Positions 17,736-26,972 of a DNA stretch of 64,000 nt are shown here, piece after piece (within the stretch, counting starts at the first letter, position 1; the number at the start of each line of letters is the position of its first letter). The position numbers and the translations under genes were made by a program. Source of the DNA: Novosphingobium nitrogenifigens DSM 19370 (GTDB taxonomy: Bacteria; Pseudomonadota; Alphaproteobacteria; Sphingomonadales; Sphingomonadaceae); the NCBI RefSeq assembly GCF_000192575.1, contig NZ_GL876933.1:1-64000 (forward strand), read 5' to 3'. The notes beneath the pieces were generated by a model that worked only from the letters and a program-made list of their open reading frames with translations, was not told where the DNA came from and did not search any database.

Positions 17736-19022
17736 TTGCTTTCCCAGCACGTCAAATCTCTCGCCGGAAAAATCCGGCGCGCAGGCGGTCGGAAGGGGAC
17801 GCCCGAGCGGCCGATCCGGATCGGCCTCCTGTGGCATTCGCTGACCTCGGGCAATCTCGGAATCGGTGCGCTGACCTACGGCAATATCGCGATCGCGCGC
17901 AAAGCCCTCCACGATCTGGACCTCCATGCCCAATTCGTCGTGATCGGGATGCGCGACGGCGAAACCTCAAGCGTCATGGGCAACGAAGTGGAGACCCACA
18001 TCGTGACCATGCGCACGCTGCTCTCACCCAATGGGTTGTGGAAAGTGCTCGGAGGAATCGACTGTGTCCTCGACATCGGCGCAGGGGACAGTTTTACCGA
18101 CACCTATGGATGGAAACGCTTCCTGATCCTGTGCGCAGGGAAAGTCATGGCGGTCTGCCGGGGCATTCCGCTCGTACTTTCCCCCCAGACCGTGGGCCCC
18201 TTCAATCACCCCGGCGCCCGGGCCGTCGCCACCGTGGTCCTGCGCAGGGCGTCCGCGATCGTCACTCGCGACCCTGAATCCCTTGCTCTTGCGCGCGAAC
18301 TTGCCCCGCGCGTGCCCTGCACACAGTCGATCGACGTGTCCTTTACCCTTCCCCACCACGACCGCTCCGCCGAACGCGACGGGCCGGTGCAACGCGTGGG
18401 CGTCAATGTTTCGGGCCTGCTGTTTCGTCAGGCGGAAAACGGAACGAACCGATTCGGCCTGGGATACGACTACGCGCGGTTCAGCCGGGCCCTGCTGCGC
18501 CGACTTTGCGCCATGCCCGGCATCGAGGTCCACCTGCTGACCCACGCCACGAGTCGGTTCATTCCCTCCGACGACGACGCCCGCGTCGCGGACCTGCTCC
18601 ATCGCGAATTTCCCGAAGTCATCCGGGTTCCCAACTTCCCGGGACCAGTCGAGGCGAAGAGCTACATCTCGAGTCTCGACTTCCTCGCGGCGGCACGCAT
18701 GCACGCCTGCATCGCCGCCTTCTGCGTCGGAACACCCTTCATCCCGGTCGCATATACCCGAAAATTCAGCGGGTTATTTTCCTCACTCGGCTTCGACAGG
18801 ACCGTTCCGGTCGACTGCCCGAACGATGATCACGCGCTCGATCTGGTGCTGCGCGGCCTCTCGGAGAAAACCGAATTACTTGATCTCATCAGTCGCGGGC
18901 ACGAACAGGTCGAGAATCTGCTCGGGAACTATCGCTCGGTTCTGCGTGACACGTTCGCCACACTGGCGCTGCATCAGGACAATCGGCTTGTTACACCCCA
19001 GATGTGCCCGGCCACGCCGTGA
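17736..19022 (+). CDS. Polysaccharide pyruvyl transferase family protein
   Basis: Cytoplasmic enzyme predicted to transfer pyruvate from phosphoenolpyruvate to a sugar as a ketal. The 428-aa protein shows the family layout: IGLLWHSLTSGNLGIGAL near residue 28, then DIGAGDSFTD with an acidic pair at about 112-118, SPQTVGPF at about 149, and a C-terminal AARMHACIAAFCVGTPFIPVAY block at about 326. These match PF04230-type proteins such as ExoV, GumL and CsaB. The start is TTG at 17736 with GATGAGG a few bases upstream; a nearby ATG is out of frame. Pyruvylation would add negative charge to the polymer made by the neighbouring Wzx/Wzy genes. The gene could also encode a related family member with altered substrate. 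Confidence 0.83.
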   Translation: MLSQHVKSLAGKIRRAGGRKGTPERPIRIGLLWHSLTSGNLGIGALTYGNIAIARKALHDLDLHAQFVVIGMRDGETSSVMGNEVETHIVTMRTLLSPNGLWKVLGGIDCVLDIGAGDSFTDTYGWKRFLILCAGKVMAVCRGIPLVLSPQTVGPFNHPGARAVATVVLRRASAIVTRDPESLALARELAPRVPCTQSIDVSFTLPHHDRSAERDGPVQRVGVNVSGLLFRQAENGTNRFGLGYDYARFSRALLRRLCAMPGIEVHLLTHATSRFIPSDDDARVADLLHREFPEVIRVPNFPGPVEAKSYISSLDFLAAARMHACIAAFCVGTPFIPVAYTRKFSGLFSSLGFDRTVPVDCPNDDHALDLVLRGLSEKTELLDLISRGHEQVENLLGNYRSVLRDTFATLALHQDNRLVTPQMCPATP

Positions 19023-19188
19023 ATAAAATGTCATTATACGCACCAGATCGGCCGCTGACATAATTTGGGACAAACGCAGCATCTATCGCATTGCTCTGGT
19101 TGCCGATATGATTACCATAAAGTGGGTGCTCTTCGAGGGCGGTCATCGGGCATGACCGAACCCGAAGTTACGGGGCGGATAACTGGCA

Positions 19189-20448
19189 ATGAAACAGACT
19201 AAACGCGAGTTGGCATGGTGGCTCGTGGCGACACTTGCGCTGGATGGCGGGGCAGCCCGGGCGCAGATCACGCCATTGGCGAACACGGCCGACACGGTTG
19301 TGCCGCAACAGCCTCACACCAACATCGACGCGACCGTCGACACGATCGCGGACAGCAACATCGCGCGCACCAACGACCAGTCGGCGCAGTTGCGCGGTCT
19401 GGAAAAGGCCGACGTCCGTTTCACGCCCTCGCTCAAGACCGATCTCTATCGCGCTTTCGGGCAGACCTACGTTTCGCTGACCGCATCGGGCGGCTATGAC
19501 GTCAACGTCCGCAACTCGACGCTCAACTCCGAACGGATTGCCGCCATGGTCGGCGCGGGCAGCCAACTCGGCCCCTGCGCGACATCGGGCTATGCCGGAT
19601 ACAACCGCCAGCAAAGCGATCTGGTCGATCTCATCGTGCTAACCCAGGGCGGCCGGGAATCGGTCCGCAACACCCAGACACTCTACTGGGTCAGCGGCAC
19701 GATCGCCTGCGGGGCCACCTACGGCCTGCGCCCGCTCGCGATCGGCGGCTATGCCGAAGGGCGCAACTCGTCGCTCTCGCGGATCGGGGGCGACTATCGC
19801 GCCACCACTTACGGCGGCGGTCTCGAATACCTCCACCCGGCAATCGGACGCGTGCGGCTCTATTATGCCGAGCGCGACATCGATTTCTTCCGACGCGACG
19901 GCGTCGCCTACCAGGGATCGCCCCGCCTCGTCAGCCGGGCGGGGACATTGAGTTTCGAACGCGACATCGGCGCGGCGCTGGGCGGTCACGTCGCTCTTAC
20001 GTATGCCGACGTCCGCGCACGCGGCCCCAACCCCGCCAGCAGCTTCAACGGCCTGCTGTGGGAAGCGGGCCTGACGCTCAAGGCTTCGCGCCGCATCAAG
20101 GTCACGTTCGACACCGGCCGCTCGGTCGATCCCTCGCAAGGGTTCAACGTCGACTACATCTCGCGCGAGAACTATGGCGCGGGCGTGACTTATGCCCTCT
20201 CCGAACGGTCGAGCTTCCTGATCCAGTGGCTGCACAACAACTTGCGCTATCATTACAGCGACACCGCCACCGTCGTTCCGGTCTATCGCCGGACGAGCGA
20301 CGGCTTTGACGGGACATTCAAGATCGCGGCCAGCCGCAGATTGTCGTTCAGCGTCTATGCCGGCTATCTCAAGACCAGTTCAGAAAACTCCATGTACAAT
20401 TTCGACAGCGTGCACGGTGGCCTGACCGCGACCGTCCGTCTCAAATGA
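19189..20448 (+). CDS. Outer-membrane beta-barrel protein of the exopolysaccharide locus
   Basis: A signal peptide (KRELAWWLVATLALDGG, cleavage after ARAQ region near residue 25) precedes a chain of alternating amphipathic strands with many aromatic girdle residues, ending in a terminal strand LTATVRLK. This is the pattern of an outer-membrane beta-barrel of about 16-18 strands, like the BBP2-type proteins found beside gumB/gumC-like genes. Its role could be polymer export or anchoring. It begins a plus-strand operon: the Wza-like gene follows after 16 bp, then Wzz and the ATPase. The start ATG at 19189 has a GGGGCGG stretch upstream, and 166 bp of non-coding DNA lies ahead of it for a promoter. 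Confidence 0.8.
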   Translation: MKQTKRELAWWLVATLALDGGAARAQITPLANTADTVVPQQPHTNIDATVDTIADSNIARTNDQSAQLRGLEKADVRFTPSLKTDLYRAFGQTYVSLTASGGYDVNVRNSTLNSERIAAMVGAGSQLGPCATSGYAGYNRQQSDLVDLIVLTQGGRESVRNTQTLYWVSGTIACGATYGLRPLAIGGYAEGRNSSLSRIGGDYRATTYGGGLEYLHPAIGRVRLYYAERDIDFFRRDGVAYQGSPRLVSRAGTLSFERDIGAALGGHVALTYADVRARGPNPASSFNGLLWEAGLTLKASRRIKVTFDTGRSVDPSQGFNVDYISRENYGAGVTYALSERSSFLIQWLHNNLRYHYSDTATVVPVYRRTSDGFDGTFKIAASRRLSFSVYAGYLKTSSENSMYNFDSVHGGLTATVRLK

Positions 20449-20464
20449 GGTCGGAGTAACCTTG

Positions 20465-21304
20465 ATGACATCCAATCCAGCCAGCCGGGCCCTTGCGGCA
20501 TGCGCCCTCTTTGCGGCCGGTTCGTCGATGGTCCTGGCAGAAGTCGCCCATGCGCAGGCCCTTGCCGCGCCGCAACCTTCTGCCGACGCCCGCGCCGTGC
20601 AACCCGAAGCCTATGTTCTGGGCCCGGGCGATTCGCTCGAAATCTCGATCGCGGGCGACAGCCAGCCCGCGACGCGCGTGCAGATCCAGACCGACGGCAC
20701 CATTCAGCTCGCACTGATCGGTTCGGTCCACGCCGGGGGCCTCAGTGTCGTGCAATTGCGCGACATGATCACCCAGTCGCTGAAAAAGGGCGGATATTAC
20801 ACCAATCCGGCCGTGAACATCACGATCGTCAACTATGCCAGCCGCTATGTCGTCGTCCTTGGCGAAGTGGCGCAGCCGGGCATGGTGCCGATCGACCGCG
20901 CCTATCACGTCTCGGACGTCCTTGCCCGGGTTGGCGGCGTCAAGTCGGGCGGCACCAAGATCGTCAAGCTGCGCCATGCCACCGGCGAGGAACAGAGCCT
21001 CGACCTCGACCGGATCGCGACCGGCGGACCGGCCGAAGATCCGCTGGTAACGCCCGGGGACAAGCTCTTCGTCCCGGCCGCGCAGACCTTCTACATTCTG
21101 GGTCAGGTGAACCGGCCGGGCAACTATACCGTCGACGACGGGCTGACCTTGCGCAAGGCTCTGGCCGTTGCGGGCGGGGTAACGCTGCTGGGTTCGAAAA
21201 AGAAGATCAAGCTTGTCCGCAAGGGCAAGGAATACAAGAACGTGGACCTCGACAGCCCGGTCGAGGTAGGCGACGTGATCGAGATCGGCGAGCGTTTCTT
21301 CTGA
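20465..21304 (+). CDS. Wza/GumB-like polysaccharide export protein
   Basis: Periplasmic/outer-membrane exporter of the OPX family. A signal peptide with hydrophobic core and AHAQ cleavage site (about residue 33) is followed by the poly-export domain (YVLGPGDSLEISIAGDS to about 135) and SLBB-type domains (VLGEVAQPGMV and ILGQVNRPGNYTV). The protein lacks a lipobox cysteine and a long C-terminal helix, resembling GumB rather than E. coli Wza. It would form a ring channel with the Wzz protein encoded 25 bp downstream. Start ATG 20465 is preferred, with GGAG about ten bases upstream; TTG at 20462 is an in-frame alternative. The dedicated barrel protein upstream may supply the missing outer-membrane pore. 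Confidence 0.92.
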   Translation: MTSNPASRALAACALFAAGSSMVLAEVAHAQALAAPQPSADARAVQPEAYVLGPGDSLEISIAGDSQPATRVQIQTDGTIQLALIGSVHAGGLSVVQLRDMITQSLKKGGYYTNPAVNITIVNYASRYVVVLGEVAQPGMVPIDRAYHVSDVLARVGGVKSGGTKIVKLRHATGEEQSLDLDRIATGGPAEDPLVTPGDKLFVPAAQTFYILGQVNRPGNYTVDDGLTLRKALAVAGGVTLLGSKKKIKLVRKGKEYKNVDLDSPVEVGDVIEIGERFF

Positions 21305-21329
21305 GCACGGTCGGGCCGGGGAGTACACG

Positions 21330-22601
21330 ATGAGTTTTGTCCAGATCATCCGAATCCTGCTCGCCCGGCGCAAGCTGCTGGGCTGGACCGTCCTCGGATG
21401 CTTCCTGTGCGGCCTTGCCGCGATCGCGCTGATCCCCACGAAGTACGAAGCCACGTCCCGGGTCCTGCTCGACCTCGTCAAGCCCGACCCGGTGACGCAG
21501 CAGGTACTCTCGACCAATTTCGCGCGCGCCTACATCACCACCCAGTCCGACGTGATCACCGACTATCGCGTGATCGGCCGCGTCGTCGACGCGCTCGGCT
21601 GGACCAACAACCCGAGCAAGATCGCCGATTACAACGACAGCGACGCCAAGGGCACTGTCGACATCCGCCGCTGGCTGGCCGAACAGATCATCAAGAACAC
21701 CGACGCCAAGCCGCTCGTCGACAGCAACATCATGGAAATCAGCTATCGCGCCCGGACACCGGACGAAGCGCGCCGGATCGCCGATCTCATCCGTGATGCC
21801 TATGTCGAGGAAACGATCGCATTCCGTCGCGAAGGCGCCACGCGCAATGCCGAATGGTTCCGCCAGCAGGCCCGCAAGATCGCCGACGAGCTGACCAGCG
21901 TCGAGCAGCAGAAGTCCGCTTTCGAAAAGCAAAGCGGCGTCGTTCTGCAAAGCGACTACAGCGACCCGGATTCCGAACGGCTCAAGGCGCTGGCCAGCCA
22001 GCTGCCGACGCCCTCGGCCTATGTCGCCCCGCCCGCGGCAAGCCCGTCGAGCATCCAGTTGGCCCAGGTCGACGCCCAGATCGCGACCCTGTCCAACACG
22101 CTCGGCCCCAATCACCCCCAGATCGTCGCCCTGCGCCAGCAGCGCGAGGCTCTCGCCAAGTCGGCGACCGAGGAACGGACCGCTGCCCTTGCCGCTGCCC
22201 GCGCCAATGCCGGAGGCGGCCCCCCGATCGCCAGCCAGGTTGCGACGCAGCAGGCCCGCGTCCTGGCACAGCGGGACAAGATCGACCAACTGCGCAAGAT
22301 CCAGGCCCGCGTCGATGTCCTGCGCGACCAGTACAACAAGACAATGCAGCGTGCGGGCGAATTGGGACTGGAGGCCGCCTCGCGCGAGAGCGGCCTCACC
22401 GTACTGGGCAATGCCGTCGCGCCCGACACGCCGGTCGCCCCCAAGGTTCTGCTGATCCTTGCCGGATCGATCGGGGGCGGCATCGTTCTCGGCCTGATCC
22501 TGGCGGTCGGCGCGGAACTGACCCGGCGTCGCGTGCGCAGCGTCGAGGATCTTGCGACGCTGGGGGTTCCGGTCATCGGGCGCCTGATGAGTGAAGCCTG
22601 A
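21330..22601 (+). CDS. Wzz/GumC-like polysaccharide co-polymerase (chain-length determinant)
   Basis: Inner-membrane protein that controls chain length and connects polymerisation with export. It has a first membrane helix at about 18-36, a large periplasmic domain with coiled-coil segments (about 170-205 and 295-350, rich in Gln/Arg/Ala) and a second membrane helix at about 372-395, followed by a short cytoplasmic tail. The tail contains RRRVRSVEDLATLGVPVIGRL, like the linker that leads into the kinase in ExoP/Wzc, but the chain stops there; the ATPase is a separate gene downstream. This two-gene arrangement is the PCP-2a split type. It is preceded by the Wza-like gene and is the first of two such proteins in the window. 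Confidence 0.9.
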   Translation: MSFVQIIRILLARRKLLGWTVLGCFLCGLAAIALIPTKYEATSRVLLDLVKPDPVTQQVLSTNFARAYITTQSDVITDYRVIGRVVDALGWTNNPSKIADYNDSDAKGTVDIRRWLAEQIIKNTDAKPLVDSNIMEISYRARTPDEARRIADLIRDAYVEETIAFRREGATRNAEWFRQQARKIADELTSVEQQKSAFEKQSGVVLQSDYSDPDSERLKALASQLPTPSAYVAPPAASPSSIQLAQVDAQIATLSNTLGPNHPQIVALRQQREALAKSATEERTAALAAARANAGGGPPIASQVATQQARVLAQRDKIDQLRKIQARVDVLRDQYNKTMQRAGELGLEAASRESGLTVLGNAVAPDTPVAPKVLLILAGSIGGGIVLGLILAVGAELTRRRVRSVEDLATLGVPVIGRLMSEA

Positions 22602-22721
22602 CGTATCGCCTCCCCTGACGTATCGGCCCAAAGTCATCAGGCCCGTTGCGGGGCGCAATCGGGATCGGCATTGTCGATACCGGCGACCGTCGCAACGCGG
22701 CAATTGGAGATACCTAGCGTG

Positions 22722-23447
22722 ATGAGTGAGAACGACACCGCCGACGGGACTGCAACGACGGCGCCGTTTGCCGACGAGGCCGTCCAGCCTTCCGGCGAAA
22801 AGCCGATCACGTTCAAGATTTCCGACAAGGTCGTCGTCGCGTCCGATCCGTCCAGCCCGGAAGCCGAAGCGATCGCGGCACTGCGCACGCACTTGCTGTC
22901 CCATCACGTCGATCGCGGACGGCGCGGCCTTGCGGTATGTTCGCCCAGCGGCGGCAGCGGAACGACGTTCGTTTCGGTGAACCTTGCGGTGTCGCTGGCC
23001 CGGGCCGGGATCAAGACGCTGCTGATCGATGCCAACTTGCGCGAACCGTCGCTGCACCGGATGATCGTCCCTTCGCGTGACATGCCCTCGCTCAAGGACG
23101 CGCTGATCGATTCCGACACCGAATACGGATCGGTGATCCAGGAAAACGTCCTGCCCAATCTCTCGCTGATCTATTCCGGCGGCAAAAGTTCCCATGCCCA
23201 GGAACTGCTTTCCGGAGCGCGGTTCAAGACGCTGCTCGACTTGTGCATGCGTGAATTCGGCGTGACCATCGTCGATACCCCGGCCAGCAACACCAATGCC
23301 GACGGTCGCCGCATCGCCTCGGTGGTTCGCCACGCAATCATCGTCGCGCGCAAGGACTGGACCTATGTCGCCGACGTCAACACCCTGATCGACGAACTGC
23401 GGTCGGACAAGGTCAACGTGGTCGGCACCGTCTACAACGAATACTGA
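22722..23447 (+). CDS. BY-kinase/CpsD-like ATPase with degenerate active site
   Basis: Cytoplasmic P-loop protein that would partner the Wzz/GumC-like protein encoded 120 bp upstream. The fold is that of CpsD/CapB tyrosine autokinases: SGGSGTT at residues 76-82 in place of Walker A, LLIDANLREP (100-109) in place of Walker A-prime, and VTIVDTPAS as Walker B. Two key changes are visible. The P-loop lysine is missing, and the second aspartate of A-prime is Asn105. The C-terminus has only an isolated tyrosine (ending YNEY) instead of a tyrosine cluster. It may therefore be a non-kinase scaffold that still binds nucleotide. Start ATG 22722 (or GTG 22719) is favoured over an upstream GTG/ATG at 22671 because of a GGAG at 22706-22709. 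Confidence 0.82.
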   Translation: MSENDTADGTATTAPFADEAVQPSGEKPITFKISDKVVVASDPSSPEAEAIAALRTHLLSHHVDRGRRGLAVCSPSGGSGTTFVSVNLAVSLARAGIKTLLIDANLREPSLHRMIVPSRDMPSLKDALIDSDTEYGSVIQENVLPNLSLIYSGGKSSHAQELLSGARFKTLLDLCMREFGVTIVDTPASNTNADGRRIASVVRHAIIVARKDWTYVADVNTLIDELRSDKVNVVGTVYNEY

Positions 23448-23458
23448 TCCCGGCGCGG

Positions 23459-23485
23459 GCCTCGCTCGGAAATTCCGAGCGAGGC
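23459..23485. terminator. Bidirectional terminator hairpin
   Basis: A perfect 11-bp inverted repeat (GCCTCGCTCGG, five-base loop AAATT, CCGAGCGAGGC) lies between two convergent genes, 12 bp after the plus gene stop and 15 bp before the minus gene stop. There is no long U-tract, but the stem strength and place suggest a shared terminator. Confidence 0.7.
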
Positions 23486-23499
23486 ACCGGCAAATCTCT

Positions 23500-24417
23500 T
23501 CATTGCATCCAGGGCGGCATTCCACGCATGTTGCGGACCCCGGCAAGCCAGCCCGACAGGCCATAGCCGAACTGGCGCCAGGCCCCGCGACGCGCATAGC
23601 GCATGAACAGCAGGCCAAGCGACGCTAGCGCCGCCACCGGCAAAGTCACCGGACGGGTATCGCGCGCGACATTGAGCTTGTTTCGCTCATCCAGATAGAT
23701 CGGCATGCGCGGACGGGCATTGTGCGCCTTGCCCGATCCGGTCGTGCCGCCCTGATCGTGGCGAATGAGCGCATCGGGCGCAAAACCGAGCTTCAGCCCC
23801 GCCTTCACCGCGCGCAGACCCCATTCGACTTCCTCGCAATAGAGGAAATAGTCCTCGCGCATCAGACCAACCCGATAGACCAGACCACGCCCGACCAGCA
23901 TGCAGGCGCCGAGCAGGTAATTCGTCTGCCGCTCGACCTCGGCCACATCGGGGCGATCCTCGAGCCGGGCGCCGCTTCCGATCGACACACACCGGGCAAG
24001 CCAGGGCCGCCAATGACCGCCATAGGCCTGCACGCGCCCCGACGGATTGTAGAGCAAGCCGCCGACAGCCGCACAATCGCCGCGTTGCAGACGCGCGACC
24101 AGCGCCGCCAGGGCTCCCGCTTCGGGAATCGTGTCGGGATTGATGATCCACCAGGCATCCGCGTCCGGCCTGCTGCGCATGCAGACATTGACGCCCCCGG
24201 CATAACCCACGTTGCCGCCGGCATCGATCACCGTCACCGGTTGGCCGCCGGGCAAGGCTTCGGGCAATCGCGCCCTGAGCGCGCGAAACGCCTCTGCCCC
24301 ACCGTTCTCGCAAATCACGACTTCGAAATCGGTATATGTCGAAGCACCCATCGCGCCGAGACAGCCGACGATTTCCTCCGCATTGCGAAATGCCACGATG
24401 GCCATGACGACGTGCAT
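23500..24417 (-). CDS. GT2 glycosyltransferase, rhamnosyltransferase-like
   Basis: Cytoplasmic GT-A glycosyltransferase of 305 aa. It begins with VMAIVAFRNAEEIVGCL, has an NGGA loop, the GNVGYAGGVN segment, NPDT at about residue 94-97 in place of DxD, and ends the catalytic part with CEEVEWGLRA (acidic ED/EE catalytic base region at about 193). This set of motifs resembles the WbbL/RfbN group of rhamnosyltransferases, and a full dTDP-rhamnose pathway is encoded at 45520-48973, so rhamnose transfer is plausible but unproven. The start ATG overlaps the stop of the upstream GT2 gene (TGATG), so the two are coupled. A longer open frame upstream runs inside that gene and was not used. Confidence 0.85.
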   Translation of the reverse strand: MHVVMAIVAFRNAEEIVGCLGAMGASTYTDFEVVICENGGAEAFRALRARLPEALPGGQPVTVIDAGGNVGYAGGVNVCMRSRPDADAWWIINPDTIPEAGALAALVARLQRGDCAAVGGLLYNPSGRVQAYGGHWRPWLARCVSIGSGARLEDRPDVAEVERQTNYLLGACMLVGRGLVYRVGLMREDYFLYCEEVEWGLRAVKAGLKLGFAPDALIRHDQGGTTGSGKAHNARPRMPIYLDERNKLNVARDTRPVTLPVAALASLGLLFMRYARRGAWRQFGYGLSGWLAGVRNMRGMPPWMQ

Positions 24418-25307
24418 CAGCTTCCCCCGCGAAAGAGCAATTTGAACGAATCCACCACGCGCCACAGGCGCAGGCGCACCAGCGTGAGCATGGCCCGCAC
24501 CCGATTGGCGAGCCCGCCGATCGCCCGACTGCGCAGGACACGCGGCGCATGGCCCACGATCGACAGGGGCAGCGCCAGCGTACGCAAGGCCCAGCGCACA
24601 CGAGCGCCCGTCCCGCTCGCGTTCAGCGCATAAGTCTCGGCATTGATCCGGCTCCACTTGCGGACCAGTTCCTTCCAGTTCCGTCGAGCCGGATGGCCGA
24701 CGACCGCCCGTTCGGCATAGCCGATGCGGTATCCGGCGGAAGTGGCCCGGCGACACCATTCCAGATCTTCGGAAACGCCGTTCCGGAACCCTCCGACCCG
24801 GTCGAACAGGGTGCGCGGGCAGAACAGGTTCGCCGTGACGGTAAAGCCCAGTTCCTCGACGTAACGCCGGTTGTTGAACGCGAAAATGCGCTCGAACGCT
24901 TCGGCGCCGGTCATGCGCCTTTCATCCCGGACAAGGACGACCATGGCGCCGCCGACGAAATCGGCGGTCTGCAACGCGGCCACTCCGGCGGCCAGCCAGC
25001 CCGGTTCGGGCACGCAATCGCTGTCGGTGAACGCCAGGATCGTCCCGCGCGCGACCGCGACACCGGCATTGCGGGTCGGCCCGGCCCCCTTGTCGGTGGC
25101 AATGGTCAGGCGCGCACGTCCCGCCAACACGCGTTCCACCGCATCCGATCCGCAAGGCGAGGCATTGTCGGCCACCACGATCTCGAAAGGCGGCGCCCCG
25201 ACCTGAGCCTCGAGCGCGGAGAGGCAATGCCCCAGCCGTTCGAGATCCTCGTAATGGGGAACGATCACGCTGACGAGGGGTGGGGGTGGGGCTGAGCCTT
25301 CCGTCAC
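24417..25307 (-). CDS. GT2 glycosyltransferase
   Basis: Cytoplasmic GT-A glycosyltransferase (296 aa). The opening VSVIVPHYEDLERLGHCL, ADNAS loop, TDKGAGPTRNAGV and FTDSDC (about residues 93-98, nucleotide/metal site) show a canonical GT2 domain, followed by GVSEDLEWCRRA at about 180 as the catalytic acidic motif. The C-terminal 70 residues are basic and hydrophobic, probably a membrane-associating helix pair. It starts with GTG at 25307 preceded by a GAGG site and overlaps the next GT2 gene at its end. The pair probably adds successive sugars of one repeat unit. Donor and acceptor cannot be assigned from sequence. Confidence 0.85.
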   Translation of the reverse strand: MTEGSAPPPPLVSVIVPHYEDLERLGHCLSALEAQVGAPPFEIVVADNASPCGSDAVERVLAGRARLTIATDKGAGPTRNAGVAVARGTILAFTDSDCVPEPGWLAAGVAALQTADFVGGAMVVLVRDERRMTGAEAFERIFAFNNRRYVEELGFTVTANLFCPRTLFDRVGGFRNGVSEDLEWCRRATSAGYRIGYAERAVVGHPARRNWKELVRKWSRINAETYALNASGTGARVRWALRTLALPLSIVGHAPRVLRSRAIGGLANRVRAMLTLVRLRLWRVVDSFKLLFRGGS

Positions 25308-25425
25308 GCACCGGCCTCATGGCGCTTACGCAGCCCGAACGAAACCCGCATCTTCCAACGCCCCCTGTCCGCAGCATCCCATCCGGGCCGCCCGCGATCG
25401 CCCTGCGCCCAACCGGATCACCCGA

Positions 25426-26790
25426 TCAGGCCGTCGTCGTTCCGCCCCCTGCGAAACCGGTGGATTCCACCCGCTCACGGGCAACCAGCATCCAGATATA
25501 GGTCGGTAGCCCTTCCTCGGAGAACTGGTAACGCCCCTCCACGCCGTCCTCCGACGGAATGATCAGGCCACTGTCGAGCCCGGCCAGATCATCGATCGCA
25601 TGGCGGCATTCCTCGACGCCCTCCATCTCCTGCCCCCGGTTGACGGTATCGAGACGCCCGCCGTGAAGCATGGCGATGCGCGCGAGCCGAACCAGCGCGG
25701 CGCCCTTGTTCTGCGCAAACACCCGATCGACCTTTTCGGTCGTGCGTTCCGACATGCGTTGCGAGATTTCCTCGACCGCGACATGGACCCCGCGAGCGAT
25801 ATCCTCGCTCTCGATCGTCCGGCTGCCCCGATCGATCGCAGCAAGGCCCGATAGCTGGCCCAGCAGGCTGGCAAGATAAGGCGACCCGCAGGAAAAGCTC
25901 GAGATCAGCCCGACCGCGGCGTCGGTAAATTCGATCCCGCTCATTTCCTCGCCGATCGCCAGCAGTTCGCGGATCTCGCCGCCGTCGAGCACCGGCACAT
26001 GCAGGCCCAGCACATTGCGCCGGATCGAAGGGATATGGTCGACAAGCTCGGACAGGTTGCTGGCAACTCCCGCGATGACGAGCTGGACCCGCACCGACCG
26101 GTCGGAAAGGTTCTTGATCAGTTCGGCGATCGACCGGCGGAACACACCCCGGGGGCTGCGATCGAACTCGTCGAGGATGATGAGGACGCGCGTGCCCGAA
26201 AGGCGCGCAAAGACATCGCCGATGTCGTCAGCCGAAAGCGACCCGGCCGGCAGGAGGCTCGCCAGCGACTTGCCCTCGTCGAGATCGAGCGTCGCCGGGT
26301 CATAGTCGGCATGGTAAAGCAGCGGAATGGTCGACGCGACCCCGCGCATGAGATCGGAAAAGTCGCTTCCCTCGCCGCACGACTTGTAGCGCACGATGTA
26401 CTGCGCATCATGCGCCAGTTCTGCCAGCACGCGCAGCAACGAAGTCTTGCCGATGCCGCGCTCGCCATAGAGCACCACGTGCAGACGCTGGTCCTCGAGC
26501 GAGCGGATCAGCGAATTGATAAGCTCCCGCCGCCCGGCCATGTGGCGAATGTCGGCAACCGGCTGTGCGGGCGTGAAGGCGTCGCGCAACTTGACCCGCG
26601 CCATCTGGTCCGGCCCGCCCCGCATCCCGCGCAGTTCGTCGGTCGCCGAACTCTGGAAACGAGGGAACAGCGATTTGCGATCCTTGGCCTTTGCCGGCGC
26701 GGGAGCGGCGATCTGCGAATACGACGGCGCTTCCTCGTGTTCGTTCTTGCGGGAAGTAAACTTGTCAAACCAACCCACGCGGATCTCCAT
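25426..26790 (-). CDS. AAA-family ATPase of unknown role in the exopolysaccharide locus
   Basis: P-loop ATPase of 454 aa. Walker A is GERGIGKTS (109-117), Walker B is LIILDEFDR (about 203-211), and an arginine-containing sensor region follows (VIAGVASNLSELVDHIPS). The layout resembles AAA_16/ExeA-like or STAND-type ATPases with a C-terminal helical, winged-helix-like region. The first 70 residues are polar and basic with no membrane segment. It is flanked on the same strand by a GT2 gene (downstream) and a Wzz/GumC-like gene (upstream, 182 bp gap). Similar ATPases seen with GspA/ExeA act on cell-wall assemblies, so a role in powering or placing the export apparatus is possible. A GGAAGAG ribosome site precedes the ATG. 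Function is not recognised. Confidence 0.75.
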   Translation of the reverse strand: MEIRVGWFDKFTSRKNEHEEAPSYSQIAAPAPAKAKDRKSLFPRFQSSATDELRGMRGGPDQMARVKLRDAFTPAQPVADIRHMAGRRELINSLIRSLEDQRLHVVLYGERGIGKTSLLRVLAELAHDAQYIVRYKSCGEGSDFSDLMRGVASTIPLLYHADYDPATLDLDEGKSLASLLPAGSLSADDIGDVFARLSGTRVLIILDEFDRSPRGVFRRSIAELIKNLSDRSVRVQLVIAGVASNLSELVDHIPSIRRNVLGLHVPVLDGGEIRELLAIGEEMSGIEFTDAAVGLISSFSCGSPYLASLLGQLSGLAAIDRGSRTIESEDIARGVHVAVEEISQRMSERTTEKVDRVFAQNKGAALVRLARIAMLHGGRLDTVNRGQEMEGVEECRHAIDDLAGLDSGLIIPSEDGVEGRYQFSEEGLPTYIWMLVARERVESTGFAGGGTTTA

Positions 26791-26972
26791 CTCTTCCGGA
26801 GAAATTCAAAGTCACGAAATCGCCGATTCCATCAGACAGGCAAGATGAACGCCGAACGAATGCATGCAGCAACCTGCCTCGTCCATGTTGGCGCACCGCC
26901 GCTTCCTTTCCAACCCGTTCATACCGCAAAAACGCGTATAAAGCGGGCATACTCCAAAACCATGCCACCCGA

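Noticed and set aside
21207..23618. Minus-strand frame of 803 codons opposite the Wzz and ATPase genes
   Set aside because: The plus-strand genes have clear family motifs and ribosome sites, whereas this frame has no domain and crosses the terminator hairpin at 23459-23485.
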